DNA of 43,553 nt. It comes from CAYQMF01 sp964418595. GTDB lineage: Bacteria > Planctomycetota > UBA1135 > UBA2386. The notes under the pieces were generated by a model. The model was not told where the DNA came from. It saw only the letters and a list, made by a program, of their open reading frames with translations, and did not search any database. Both the position numbers and the translations under genes were made by a program. Shown in pieces: positions 7,993-16,648 of the stretch (the first letter of the stretch is position 1; the number at the start of each line of letters is the position of its first letter). The stretch lies in NCBI GenBank assembly GCA_964418595.1, contig CAYQMF010000045.1, positions 1-43,553 on the forward strand, read 5' to 3'.

Positions 7993-9162
7993 ATGGCAGG
8001 CTCAGACATCGTTCGCTACATCGACTCGATCGCCCGTGACAAGGAGATCGATCGCGAGGCCCTGTACGCCTCGATCGAGCAGTCCGTGGCCCTGGCGGTG
8101 GCGAAGAAATACGGCATCGATGACCTCGAGCTCACCCTCGATCGCCAGACCGGGCAGTGGAACTGCAACTACGAGGTCGACCTGAAGGGCGAGGGGCGCA
8201 TCCTGGCCCAGGCCGTCAAGCAGGCGATCATGGGTCGGGTCCGCGAGGCCGAGCGCGACGTGCTCTTCGACGAGTACGAGCAGCGCGTCGGGGAGATCGT
8301 CACCGGTGCCGTGCAGCGCTTCGAAGGCGACGCGGTGATCATCAACCTGGGCCGGAACATGGAGGGCATCCTCCCCCGCGCCGAGAAGGTCCGCGGCGAG
8401 TCCTACAACATCGGTGAGCGCCTGCGGGCCCTGGTCCTGGAGGTGAAGAAGGTCGGGTCGCGAGTCAAGGTCATCCTCTCGCGCGCGCACCGGGATCTCG
8501 TCCGCGCCCTGTTCGAGCTGGAAGTGCCGGAGATCGCCGATGGCGTGATCATGATCCGCCGCATCGAGCGCGAGCCGGGCTACCGGACCAAGCTGGCCGT
8601 GCACTCCACGGACACGAAGGTCGACTGCGTCGGCGCGTGCGTCGGTGTGCGTGGCACCCGGATCAAGGCGATCATCGACGAACTCAACGGCGAGCGGATT
8701 GACATCATCCGCTGGAACGACGACGCCGAGTCGTTGATCACCAACGCGCTGAAGCCCGCAGAGATCTCGCACATCGAGCTCGACGTGCAGAACAAGAAGG
8801 CCCTGGTCCTGGTCGCCGAAGATCAGCTCTCGCTGGCCATCGGTCGCAAGGGCCAAAACGTGCGGTTGGCGAGCCGTCTGACGGCCTGGGACATCGAGAT
8901 CATGACCCGCGCCGAACTGGAGAAGTCGATCGCGGAGGAAGACGCCGCGCTCGAACCCAGCGACGGCGAGGAAGCCTCCACCGAAGCGGCCACCGCGGAC
9001 GGCGCGTCCGAGGCGGATGCCCAGGTGACTCCCGAAAGCGGCGAAGGCGACCACGATGCCGACGGCGCAGAGTCGGTCGACGCGGTCGAGGTGGCGAAAG
9101 ACGGTGGCGCGACGTCCCCCGCAGAACCCGATGTCACCGGGCCGCAAGGCGGTGCAGGCTAG
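7993..9162 (+). CDS. nusA: Transcription termination/antitermination factor NusA
   Basis: NusA binds RNA polymerase and nascent RNA and modulates pausing, termination and antitermination. The ATG at 7993 gives 389 residues. An N-terminal RNAP-binding domain (residues 1-97) has the typical REALYASIEQSVALAVAKKY. Next come an S1 domain (about 98-165; GEIVTGAVQRFEGDAVIINLG), KH1 (about 195-265; CVGACVGVRGTRIKAIIDEL) and KH2 (about 270-305; LAIGRKGQNVRLASRLTAWD). From residue 314 the tail is acidic and Ala/Glu-rich, without an obvious AR repeat. rimP, often the gene before nusA, is absent. infB follows after 18 bp. Confidence 0.96.
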   Translation: MAGSDIVRYIDSIARDKEIDREALYASIEQSVALAVAKKYGIDDLELTLDRQTGQWNCNYEVDLKGEGRILAQAVKQAIMGRVREAERDVLFDEYEQRVGEIVTGAVQRFEGDAVIINLGRNMEGILPRAEKVRGESYNIGERLRALVLEVKKVGSRVKVILSRAHRDLVRALFELEVPEIADGVIMIRRIEREPGYRTKLAVHSTDTKVDCVGACVGVRGTRIKAIIDELNGERIDIIRWNDDAESLITNALKPAEISHIELDVQNKKALVLVAEDQLSLAIGRKGQNVRLASRLTAWDIEIMTRAELEKSIAEEDAALEPSDGEEASTEAATADGASEADAQVTPESGEGDHDADGAESVDAVEVAKDGGATSPAEPDVTGPQGGAG

Positions 9163-9171
9163 AGCAGCAAC

Positions 9172-9176
9172 AGGAG
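9172..9176 (+). promoter_or_regulatory. Ribosome binding site of infB
   Basis: AGGAG, 4 bases before the TTG at 9181. It supports the non-ATG start in the 18-bp nusA-infB gap. Confidence 0.6.
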
Positions 9177-9180
9177 CCCT

Positions 9181-12100
9181 TTGAGCAAGGTACGCGTATA
9201 CGAACTGGCGAAGGACTACGGCATGAAGGGCCCGGAGATGGCGGACTTGCTCCGCTCGCTCGGGTTCGACAACGTGAAGTCCCACATGACCGTTCTCGAT
9301 CCCGCCGACCAGCTCATGGTGGTCGCGCGACTCGAGGCGCAGGGTCTCACCGCCGGCGCCACCACGTCGACGGGCTCCGACGACACGGGCGAGGACGACC
9401 CTGGCGTTCCCAAGAAGAAGCTCGCCAAGAAGTCGCTCCCGCCACCGCTCGCACAACCGAAGAAGAAGACGCTCCCGTCGGAGGCGCCCGCGGCCGCCGA
9501 GGCACCCGCCGCAACGCCGGAGCCGACGCGGGCACTGCCGACGGCCGCCGCCGATGCCGCCGTCGCGGCTGAGCGCGTGCCCGCCCCGTCCGCCCGGCGC
9601 ACACCCCAGCCCTCGACCGCTCCCACGAAGGTAGAGCCCCCCGCCCGGTCGGAGCCCCCTGCCCGGTCGGAGCCCCCTGCCCGGTCGGAGCCCCCTGCCC
9701 GGTCGGAGTCCCCTGCCCGGTCGGAGTCCCCTGCCCGGTCGGAGTCCCCTGCCCGGTCGGAGCCCCGCACGCGGCGCGACGCCGACGCACCCAAGCCCTC
9801 ACCCTCGGCCGACGCCGACGCGACCGAGTCAGCCGCAGTGCCGCCCGCCGCAGTGCCGCCCGCCGCAGTGCCGCCCGCCGCAGTGCCGCCGCCAGGAACC
9901 AGGACGTCGGGCGGGCCCAAGACGACACCTGCCAGGCGCGAACCAGCCCAGGGCGAGCCGCCCGCGACCGCCGCAACGTCTGCTCCCGCCACCGAGACCC
10001 CGGCGGCGAAGACTGCACCGGCCGCGGCTGCAGGGAAGGGCACCCACGAGCCAGTGCAAACGCCCGCGGCGGCAACGCACGCTCCTGCCAGCGACCCCGC
10101 CGCCGACGTCGCGCCGAGCGAAGCAGGCGCTTTCGGCGAGGACGCCGCCGTTGCCACGCCAGACGACGAAGGGGACCCGGACAGGGCCGGACCGCAGGTC
10201 AAGCGCCTGCTCGTGCCCCAGGCCAAGGCGCAGGTCGTGGGTCGCATCGAGCTGCCCCAGGAGACCATCCGCGACGCCACGAGGCGTTCCGCCCCTGCCG
10301 CGGACAAGGGGGTCGCTGGCGCTCGCCTGCGCCGGATGGCCCTCCAGAACACGCAGCGCTCGGCGGTGGGCCGCATGCGCGGCAAGGGCTTCACGCCGCC
10401 GCCGCGCTACGCGCGGGGTGGCGGGCGCCGCTCGTCCGTCTCGGTGCCGATCGACCCCAACAAGGTCGTCGAGATCCAACCGCCGGTGTCGATGAAGGCG
10501 CTGTCGGAAGCGTTGGGGATCAAGGTCAACGAACTGCTCACGACCTTGCAGTTCAAGATCGGCATCCGCGGCAAGACCATCAACTCGTTCCTCACCGCAG
10601 AGGATGTGGAGCTGATCGCGCTGGCTGTGAACCGCAAGATCAGCCTCGTCGAGGTGAAGGCGGCCGAGGACGAACTGCTGCAGGCGCTCGACACCGAAGC
10701 CGCCGACGCCGAGACGTTCGAGCGCGCCCCCATCGTCACGTTCATGGGGCACGTCGACCATGGCAAGACGTCGCTGCTCGATGCGCTGCGCGCCAGCGAC
10801 GTCGCCAAGAACGAGGCCGGCGGGATCACCCAGCACATCGGCGCCTCCCGCAACACCCACGAGAGCGGTGCCGAGTTCGACGTGCTGGNNNNNNNNNNAC
10901 GCCGGGCCACGCCGCGTTCTCCTCGATGCGCGCCCGCGGCGCCAAGATCACCGACGTGGTCGTGTTGGTCGTGGCCGCCGACGACGGCGTGATGCCGCAG
11001 ACCGAAGAAGCCATCGCGCATGCCCGCGACGCCGACGTCCCGATCGTCGTCGCCATCAACAAGTGCGACAAGCCGAGCGCCAACCCGATGCAGGTCATGC
11101 AGCAGCTCGCGGTGAAGGGCCTGCAGCCCGAAGAGTGGGGCGGCACGACCCAGGTGGCGCAGGTCTCGGCCGTGACCGGAGCCGGCATCGACGACCTCGT
11201 CGAGAAGATCATGCTCGAGGCGCACATCAAGAGCCTCGGCGCTCGTCCCTCGGCCCCCGGCGCGGGCGTCGTGATCGAGTCCAAGCAGAGCCCTCGGGAG
11301 GGCGTCGTGATCAACGTGATCGTCATGGACGGCACGGTGAACGTCCGCGACCACATCCTTTGCGGGAACAGCTTCGCGCGCGTCCGCGGCATGATCGACG
11401 ACCACGGTCGCCAGCTGAAGACCGCGGGCCCGGCCACGCCGGTGACGCTGCTCGGCGTCGACTCGCTGCCGGAGCCGGGTGAGAAGTTCTACGTCGTCAC
11501 CGATCAGAAGAAGGCGCGCGAGGTCGCCGAAGACCGCGAGCGTCGCGCCCGGGCGATGTCGCTCGCCCAGCGCAGCTCGACGGCGATCACGATCGACAAC
11601 CTCACCCAGCACCTGGCGGCGCAGAAGGTCAACGAGATCAAGGTGATCGTGAAGGCCGACGTGATGGGCTCGCTCGAGCCGATCCGGAAGTGCCTGGCCG
11701 ACCTCGCCACCGACGAAGTCAAGGTCAACGTCATCCACTCCGGACTGGGCGGGATCACCGACAGCGACGTGAGTCTGGCGGAGGCTGGTGGCGCGATGGT
11801 GATCGGGTTCAACACCGCCCCCGAGTCGACGGCCCGGCAGCACGCCGAGCGCGCCGGCGTCTCCATCCGGCTCTACGACGTGATCTACCAGCTCATCGAC
11901 GACGTCAAGCTGGCGATGGAGGGCACCCTCGCTCCGGAGGAGGTCGAGAAGAACCAGGGGTTCGCCGAGGTCCGGGCCGTGTTCAAGTCGAGCCGGTTCG
12001 GCTCGATCGCTGGCTGCTACATCAAGGAAGGCTCGGCCTTCCGCAGCAGCAAGGTCCGGCTGTCGCGCGACGGCAAGCTGATCTACACCGGCCAGGTGTC

Positions 12101-12245
12101 GAGCCTGCGTCGCGAGAAGGACGATGCCCGCGAAGTGAAGGCCGGGTTCGAGTGCGGCATGACGCTCCGCGACTGGCAGGACATCCAGGAGGGCGACCAG
12201 CTCGAGTTCTACGACGTGTCGCTCGTCAAGCGAACGCTCGACTGA
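9181..12245 (+). CDS. infB: Translation initiation factor IF-2 (frame broken by assembly gap)
   Basis: IF-2 is the GTPase that places initiator tRNA on the 30S subunit. The TTG at 9181 gives an IF2_N domain (VRVYELAKDYGMKGPEMADLL). A long Pro/Ala/Arg linker with tandem repeats (residues about 60-340) follows, then a second IF2_N-like domain (MKALSEALGIKVNELLTTLQ), then the G domain: GHVDHGKT, switch I NEAGGITQHIGA, NKCD. Domains II-IV run to TGA 12243-12245. Ten Ns at 10889-10898 fall between FDVL and TPGHAAF, just before the G3 motif. The frame changes across them, so upstream codons are in frame 1 and downstream codons in frame 3. This is an assembly artefact, not a pseudogene. Confidence 0.95.
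9637..9762 (+). repeat. 18-bp tandem repeat in infB linker (7 copies)
   Basis: The unit ends in cggtcggag, seen at 9646, 9664, 9682, 9700, 9718, 9736 and 9754, exactly 18 bp apart. It encodes PPARSE or SPARSE. The copies are nearly identical at the DNA level, differing mainly by a C/T change that turns Pro into Ser in later copies, so it probably expands and contracts by slippage. Confidence 0.92.
9835..9890 (+). repeat. 15-bp tandem repeat in infB linker (nearly 4 copies)
   Basis: The unit GCAGTGCCGCCCGCC at 9835, 9850 and 9865, with a partial copy from 9880, encodes AVPPA repeats. It is a second slippage-prone block in the same linker as the 18-bp repeat. Confidence 0.88.
10889..10898. other. 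Assembly gap (10 N) inside infB
   Basis: A run of ten N joins two contig ends inside the IF-2 G domain. Reading the conserved protein across it implies about 14 missing bases, not 10 (see findings). Confidence 0.98.
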
Positions 12246-12310
12246 TCGCCACGAGATCCCGCCCAGGACCCGACGGCCACCCTTCGCCACGCAAAGCCCC
12301 CGAGATCGTC

Positions 12311-12622
12311 GTGCTCCACATCGGCGTCCTGCAGTTCTGCATCGAGATCCCCTACGCGACCTCGCTGAAGGACAAGCGGCGGGTGGTGCAGAGCCTCAAG
12401 GAGCGGTTGCGGCGCGAGTTCAACGTCTCCGTCGCGGAGATCGAGTCCCTCGACGAGATCACGGTCGCGACCATGGCGGTCGCCATGACCGGCAACGACA
12501 TCCCCTACATCAACGGCGCTTTGGACAAGCTGCTCAATCTGCTGCACGACTCGCGCGACGGCACACTCTCCGACCACCAACTCGAGATCTTCACACCGAC
12601 CATCGGCGGTGACGCATCGTGA
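12311..12622 (+). CDS. DUF503 family protein (YlxP-like)
   Basis: A 103-residue protein from GTG 12311: VLHIGVLQFCIEIPYATSLK, DKRRVVQSLKERLRREFNVS, VAEIESLDEI. This is the DUF503 signature: a ferredoxin-like small domain with 'SLKdKR.vv..l..rlr..fNvsvaE'. In Bacillus and many phyla the gene (ylxP) sits between infB and rbfA, exactly as here. The role is unknown; the context suggests ribosome or RNA work. It overlaps rbfA by GTGA. The start is chosen because an earlier in-frame stretch is the out-of-frame tail of infB. Confidence 0.88.
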   Translation: MLHIGVLQFCIEIPYATSLKDKRRVVQSLKERLRREFNVSVAEIESLDEITVATMAVAMTGNDIPYINGALDKLLNLLHDSRDGTLSDHQLEIFTPTIGGDAS

Positions 12623-13128
12623 ACGAGCGACGCCTGCAACGGCTCGAGTCCACGATCAAGGCGAAGGTCGCCGCGGTCCTCGTGCGCGACATGTCGGACC
12701 CGCGACTCGGCATCGTCACCGTCACGCGCGTGCAGCTCGACCGCGAGCTGACGCTCTGCAAGATCTATTGGAGCGTGCTGGGTGGCGAGAAGGAGCGCAA
12801 GGTCAACGAGCGCGTGCTCCAGCACGCCGCCGGCTGGATGCGGCGTGAGGTCGCCGAGGTGATGCGGACCCGAACGGTGCCGCGGGTCGAGTTCGTCTTC
12901 GACGAGCGGATCGTCGGCGCGATGCGCATCGACTCGATCCTCAAGAACCTGCGCGACGAGCGGAGCGCCCGGGCTGAACCCCTCGAGCCGGTCGACGCGC
13001 ACGGCGAGCCGCTCGGCGACGCTGGATCCGACAAGGCCGACCCCGACGAAGACGACTTGCCGGAGGATGACCCCGTCGACGACTGGGACGACGAGGATTC
13101 CCCTCCGCCCGACCCGCGGGCGCGGTAG
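12619..13128 (+). CDS. rbfA: 30S ribosome-binding factor RbfA
   Basis: RbfA is a KH-like 30S maturation factor that acts near the 16S 5' helix. It has 169 residues from the GTG at 12619, which shares GTGA with the DUF503 stop. The conserved core covers residues 1-112: RLESTIKAKVAAVLVRDMSD, PRLGIVTVTRVQLDRELTLC, KIYWSVLGG, and RTVPRVEFVFDERIVGAMRI with the typical 'R.vPel.F..D'. Residues about 120-169 are a very acidic extension (PDEDDLPEDDPVDDWDDEDS), longer than in E. coli RbfA (133 aa). It ends the nusA operon. Confidence 0.93.
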   Translation: MNERRLQRLESTIKAKVAAVLVRDMSDPRLGIVTVTRVQLDRELTLCKIYWSVLGGEKERKVNERVLQHAAGWMRREVAEVMRTRTVPRVEFVFDERIVGAMRIDSILKNLRDERSARAEPLEPVDAHGEPLGDAGSDKADPDEDDLPEDDPVDDWDDEDSPPPDPRAR

Positions 13129-13140
13129 CCTCCGCCCCGT

Positions 13141-13172
13141 CCTCCAGGCGTCCTGGCCTCCAGGCGTTTTGG
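13141..13172 (+). repeat. Two 16-bp direct repeats downstream of rbfA
   Basis: CCTCCAGGCGTCCTGG (13141-13156) is followed directly by CCTCCAGGCGTTTTGG (13157-13172). The first copy also holds CCAGG-CGT-CCTGG, a 5-bp stem. It lies in the 94-bp gap before the next gene; significance unknown. Confidence 0.6.
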
Positions 13173-13222
13173 TCCTCCGCGAAGTCCTGCCCGCGAGGCG
13201 CCGTCACCGCGCCCTCCTCGCC

Positions 13223-14143
13223 ATGAAGCACGTTCGCCTCTCGTACGGCCTGCTGGCCGTTCTCCTCCCCGGCGTCGCCGTCGCCCAGGACGCCGACTCG
13301 GCCAAGCACGCACAACAGCTCCGCGCCGCGCTCGTCAAGATGAGCAAGCTCAGCGCCATCGGATTCCGGACCATCGAGGTCCAGGATCCCGCGTTCATGC
13401 GCAACGCCGGGATCGGCGGCGGCCAGGAGACCGAGGTCACCGGGGCAACCGCCGGCGGCCTCCTCACCGCCAGCATCGAGGACGACCACGTCGCCTTCGC
13501 GAGCGGACGCATGGTCGCTCAGCGCGAAGACGGCGACTGGAAGCTCCGCCACGACTGCCTCGTCGATGGCGGGCAACTCCCGTTCGTGCACGACCCGCTC
13601 CGCGCCTTCGCCTTCTTCGCCGATCTGCCAGAACGCGCCCTGCGCGTCGCCCAGGTCGAGCCAGGTCGGTCCAAGGACCGCGACGTGCTGGTCTACACGG
13701 TGACCTTCACCGGGTCCGACGCACAGGACGTGGCGCTGGCCGGCCTGCTACCCAAGGCCAGCGGTGGTCCGGGCCGCTTCATCATGATGGGAGGCGGCGG
13801 CATGCGCATGCCGCCGCCGGAGGTGACCGTGGACGCCGCGTTCTACGTCGATCCCACGACCAACGAGATCCTGCGCCTGCACAGCAAGACCTACACCAAG
13901 TCGAGCATGGCGGGCGGGATGATCGTGCGCGTCGCTGGCCCCGGCGGCGTGGCGATCGAGCAGGACGAGGAGAAAGAGGAGGCCGACGACGGATCTCCTC
14001 CGGCGATCAAGAAGGGACTGCCCGAGCGCAAGCTCGGCAAGGACCTGTCGCTCACCGAGTTCGATGTGTCGTACGGCAAGCACGGCAACGCGGAGTGCCT
14101 CGCGCTGACCCCGCGCGCCAAGAGCCTGCTCGGCATCGAGTAG
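13223..14143 (+). CDS. Secreted protein of unknown function
   Basis: The 306-residue product begins at ATG 13223 with a signal peptide (MKHVRLSYGLLAVLLPGVAVAQ). The mature part starts with a helix (KHAQQLRAALVKMSKLSAIG) and then alternates strands (FRTIEVQDPAF, ETEVTGATAGGLLTASIEDD, HVAFASGRMVAQREDGDWKL). It has a Gly/Met-rich loop (MMGGGGMRMPPPEV) and a TTNEILRLHSKTYTKS strand, then a Glu/Lys-rich acidic linker (EQDEEKEEADDG). I do not recognise the family; the fold could be LolA-like or a YceI/DUF2092-type beta sandwich. The gene stands alone between the nusA operon and the convergent selD. Confidence 0.7.
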   Translation: MKHVRLSYGLLAVLLPGVAVAQDADSAKHAQQLRAALVKMSKLSAIGFRTIEVQDPAFMRNAGIGGGQETEVTGATAGGLLTASIEDDHVAFASGRMVAQREDGDWKLRHDCLVDGGQLPFVHDPLRAFAFFADLPERALRVAQVEPGRSKDRDVLVYTVTFTGSDAQDVALAGLLPKASGGPGRFIMMGGGGMRMPPPEVTVDAAFYVDPTTNEILRLHSKTYTKSSMAGGMIVRVAGPGGVAIEQDEEKEEADDGSPPAIKKGLPERKLGKDLSLTEFDVSYGKHGNAECLALTPRAKSLLGIE

Positions 14144-14161
14144 CCGGCCGGCCTCGCAAGC

Positions 14162-15214
14162 TCACGCCTGGACGAGCAGCGTCCTGGTCGTCTGCGGGCC
14201 GAATTCTCCGATCAGGTTCCAGCTCGACGCGCCCGCATCGCGCAGGCGCCGCTCGACCTTCGCGGCGTCGTGCGCCGCGACCGCGAGCAGGAGTCCCCCG
14301 GAGGTCTCCGCATCGAACATCATCGCCGCGAGGGCTGGATCGACCCCCTCCTCCACGGTAGCGACGCTCTCGAGATAGCTCTGCCCGCGCTTCGTGCCGC
14401 CACTGAACACTCCCGCCTGGGCCAGGGCCAACGCCCCGTCGGCGACCGGCACCGCCCGCGCCTTGATGCGCAACGTCAACCCCGCCCCGGCCGCCATCTC
14501 GTGCGCATGGCCGAGCAGGCCGAACCCGGTGACATCCGTCGCGCCGTGTACTCCGAGGTCGCTCACCGCCTCGCACGCCGCCTTGTTGAGCATCGCCATC
14601 TGCTCCATCGCTGAGCGCGCCGTCGCGGCGGAGACTTTCTCCTTCTTGATCCCCGTCGAGATCGGCCCCATGCCGATCGGCTTGGTGAGGAAGAGCACGT
14701 CCCCCACGCGCGCGCCACCGTTGCGCCAGAACCGCTCCGGGTGCACGAGGCCCGTCACCGACAAGCCGAACTTCACCTCCGCGTCCACCACCGAGTGGCC
14801 GCCGCAGAGCACGGCGCCTGCCTCGGTGACTTTCTCGAGGCCGCCAGCGAGGACTTCGCCGAGCACGTCCATGTCGAGTTCCTTCGGCCAGCCCACGAGG
14901 TTCATCGCGGTGATCGGAGTGCCACCCATCGCGTACACATCGGAGAGTGCGTTCGCCGCGGCGATGCGTCCGAACCAACGCGGGTCATCGACGATCGGCG
15001 GGAAGAAGTCGACCGTCTGCACCAGCGCGCGGTCGCTGTCGAGACGGAACACCCCCGCATCCTCGAACCCGGCCGTGCCGGCGAGGAGGTCAGGATGCGA
15101 CGGAATCGCGAGCTTCTGGAGAACCTGCCCGAGGCTCCCCGCAGGCAACTTCGACGCTCAACCCGAACAGCTGGCGTAGTTCGTGAGGCGGATGGTCTTG
15201 GGCTTGTCGTTCAT
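14162..15214 (-). CDS. selD: Selenophosphate synthetase SelD, selenocysteine-containing
   Basis: SelD makes selenophosphate from selenide and ATP, the selenium donor for Sec-tRNA. Read from ATG 15214-15212 with TGA 15160-15158 as Sec, the product has 350 residues and starts MNDKPKT, then IRLTNYASCSGUASKL. This aligns with IRLTQYSHGAGCGCKI of E. coli SelD: U19 lies on catalytic Cys17 and K22 on catalytic Lys20. The AIR-synthase-like fold continues with VQTVDFFPPIVDDP, NALSDVYAMGG, CGGHSVVDAEVKFGLSVTG, KPIGMG, TDVTGFGLLGHAHEM and DAETSGGLL. Without readthrough, an automated call would start at the TTG 15148 and lose the active site. It lies 12 bp after selA, so probably one transcript. Confidence 0.93.
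15124..15145 (-). promoter_or_regulatory. Candidate bacterial SECIS stem-loop in selD mRNA
   Basis: In the mRNA sense, CCTGC (15145-15141) pairs with GCAGG (15128-15124), and a G-U pair can extend it on the outside (15146/15123). The 12-base loop begins GGGG, with a possible inner GGG/CTC pairing. The first loop G is about 18 bases after the UGA, inside the 16-37 base range known for SelB-read bacterial SECIS, which usually carry a G among the first loop bases. Confidence 0.6.
15158..15160 (-). other. In-frame TGA read as selenocysteine
   Basis: Complement of tca at 15158-15160. Codon 19 of selD sits in CSG-U-ASK, the position that is Cys or Sec throughout the SelD family. Confidence 0.9.
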
Positions 15215-15226
15215 GGCGACGGGATG

Positions 15227-16621
15227 CTACGCGAGCTTGCCCGAGACAAGGTCGGCGACCTCGCCCAGATCCTCGCCATCGAGACTGCGCAGGTCGAGCA
15301 GCACGCGGTCCTGGTCGAGCCGCGCGAACACGGCCGCGCCGGGCCCGCCACGGAGTCGGGCGCACGCGCGCTCACCGCCGGGCAACGCGACCGCGAACGA
15401 CGGCAGCGGGCGAGCCGGGTTGGCGCCGCTGCCCGCGAACGATTCGGTCTCGACGACTTCGGGTCGGAGCGACGCGAGGCGGGCGGCGAGATCCTCGGCG
15501 GCGACGCGGAGTCCGGCCGGCGAGGCCTGGATCGCACGCAGGGTCGGGATCTCCGCCAATGGATCCCCATCCCGGTAGATCCGCAGCGTCGCCTCGAGTC
15601 CGGCCAGGGTCAGCTTGTCGCATCGGAAGGCCCGATACAGCGGGTGCATCCGGCAGCGCGCGACCAGCTCTCGCCGGCCGACGAGGATCCCGCACTGCGG
15701 GCCGCCCAGGAGCTTGTCGCCGGAGAACAGGACGAGTCCGACCCCGGCGGCCAGGCTGGCGCGCACGCGTGGCTCGTCTTCGAGGCCTGCAATCGGAGCG
15801 TCGACGAGAAGCCCGGAGCCGAGATCGTCGGCCACGACCACGCCCTCGTGCTGGCCGGCGAGTGCCTGCAGTTCGGCCAGGGTCGGCGCACCCGTGAAGC
15901 CCACGATGCGGAAGTTGCTCGGGTGGACCTTCAGCAGCATCGCGGTGCGCGGGCCGATCGCACGCGCGTAGTCGCGCAGGTGGGTGCGATTGGTCGCCCC
16001 CACCTCCACCATCGCGCACCCCGCCTGGGCCATCACGTCGGGCATGCGGAACCCACCGCCGATCTCGACGAGTTCGCCGCGCGAGACCACGACCTCGCGG
16101 CCCTCCGCCAGCGCGCGCAGCATCAGGTTCACCGCCGCGGCGTTGTTGTTGACGACCAGCGCGCCCTCCACGCCCAGCAGCTCGCGAAGGAGACCCGCCA
16201 CCGCTTCCTCGCGCTCGTTGCGCAGGCCGGAGACGGGATCGACCTCCACGATCGCGTAGCGCGCCGCAGCCGCGATCGCCGCCACCGCAGCGTCCGCCAG
16301 CGGCGCCCGCCCGATCCCCGTGTGCAACACGATGCCGGTAGCGTTCACGACACGGGCGTGGTGCATCGCGAGGGCACGGCCGACATCGTCACACACGGCC
16401 CGCGCGGCACCGGCACCGGCGAACAGCGCGGCCACCGCGTCGGCTGCCAACGTGCCGCCCAGCGCCCGCGCCCGGATGCCATCCAGATAGCTGCGTGCGA
16501 CGCGCAGGAGCGCAGGCCGCGGCAACGTCGCGAACTCGGCCCGCCGCAGGAACGAATCCAGCGACGGAATGGCGCGAAGCGCGGCGGACGTGTCGCTCTT
16601 GCTGCTGTCGATTCCCGTCAT
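15227..16621 (-). CDS. selA: L-seryl-tRNA(Sec) selenium transferase SelA
   Basis: SelA is a PLP enzyme that converts Ser-tRNA(Sec) to Sec-tRNA(Sec) using selenophosphate. The ATG at 16621 gives 464 residues, as in E. coli (463). The N-terminal domain has IPSLDSFLRRAEFATL. The core has VNATGIVLHTGIGRAPLADA, LLGVEGALVVNNNAAAVNLM, RGELVEIGGGFRMPDVM, GATNRTHLRDY and KVHPSNFRIVGFTG, with the PLP lysine in SGDKLLGGPQCG. The C-terminal YRAFRCDKLTLAGLEATL is also characteristic. The upstream in-frame extension is antisense to recJ and is rejected. It is divergent from recJ with 27 bp between starts, and selD follows after 12 bp without an obvious Shine-Dalgarno. Confidence 0.97.
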   Translation of the reverse strand: MTGIDSSKSDTSAALRAIPSLDSFLRRAEFATLPRPALLRVARSYLDGIRARALGGTLAADAVAALFAGAGAARAVCDDVGRALAMHHARVVNATGIVLHTGIGRAPLADAAVAAIAAAARYAIVEVDPVSGLRNEREEAVAGLLRELLGVEGALVVNNNAAAVNLMLRALAEGREVVVSRGELVEIGGGFRMPDVMAQAGCAMVEVGATNRTHLRDYARAIGPRTAMLLKVHPSNFRIVGFTGAPTLAELQALAGQHEGVVVADDLGSGLLVDAPIAGLEDEPRVRASLAAGVGLVLFSGDKLLGGPQCGILVGRRELVARCRMHPLYRAFRCDKLTLAGLEATLRIYRDGDPLAEIPTLRAIQASPAGLRVAAEDLAARLASLRPEVVETESFAGSGANPARPLPSFAVALPGGERACARLRGGPGAAVFARLDQDRVLLDLRSLDGEDLGEVADLVSGKLA

Positions 16622-16648
16622 CGCGGCATACCATACCACCCCCTCGCC

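Noticed and set aside
8002..9456. 484-codon minus-strand frame antisense to nusA and infB
   Set aside because: It mirrors the coding frame of nusA (Asp/Leu/Val/His-rich complement) and has no recognisable domain.
9637..9890. Short regular repeats as a CRISPR array
   Set aside because: Units are 15-18 bp with no spacers, stay in frame and encode a Pro-rich linker of IF-2.
10889..12245. Frameshifted or split infB as a true gene break
   Set aside because: The only discontinuity is the N-run; both halves are highly conserved and a 14-base gap restores one frame.
10407..12290. 627-codon minus-strand frame antisense to infB, crossing the N-gap
   Set aside because: It depends on the arbitrary gap length and mirrors infB codons; no family resemblance.
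15158..15160. TGA in selD as a nonsense mutation or pseudogene
   Set aside because: Conservation is uninterrupted on both sides, it sits exactly at the Sec/Cys site, and selA is adjacent.
14741..16648. Long plus-strand open frame joining in-frame to recJ
   Set aside because: It lies antisense to selD and selA, is Arg/His-rich with no family signature, and RecJ homology begins at the ATG 16649. It is a GC-driven shadow.
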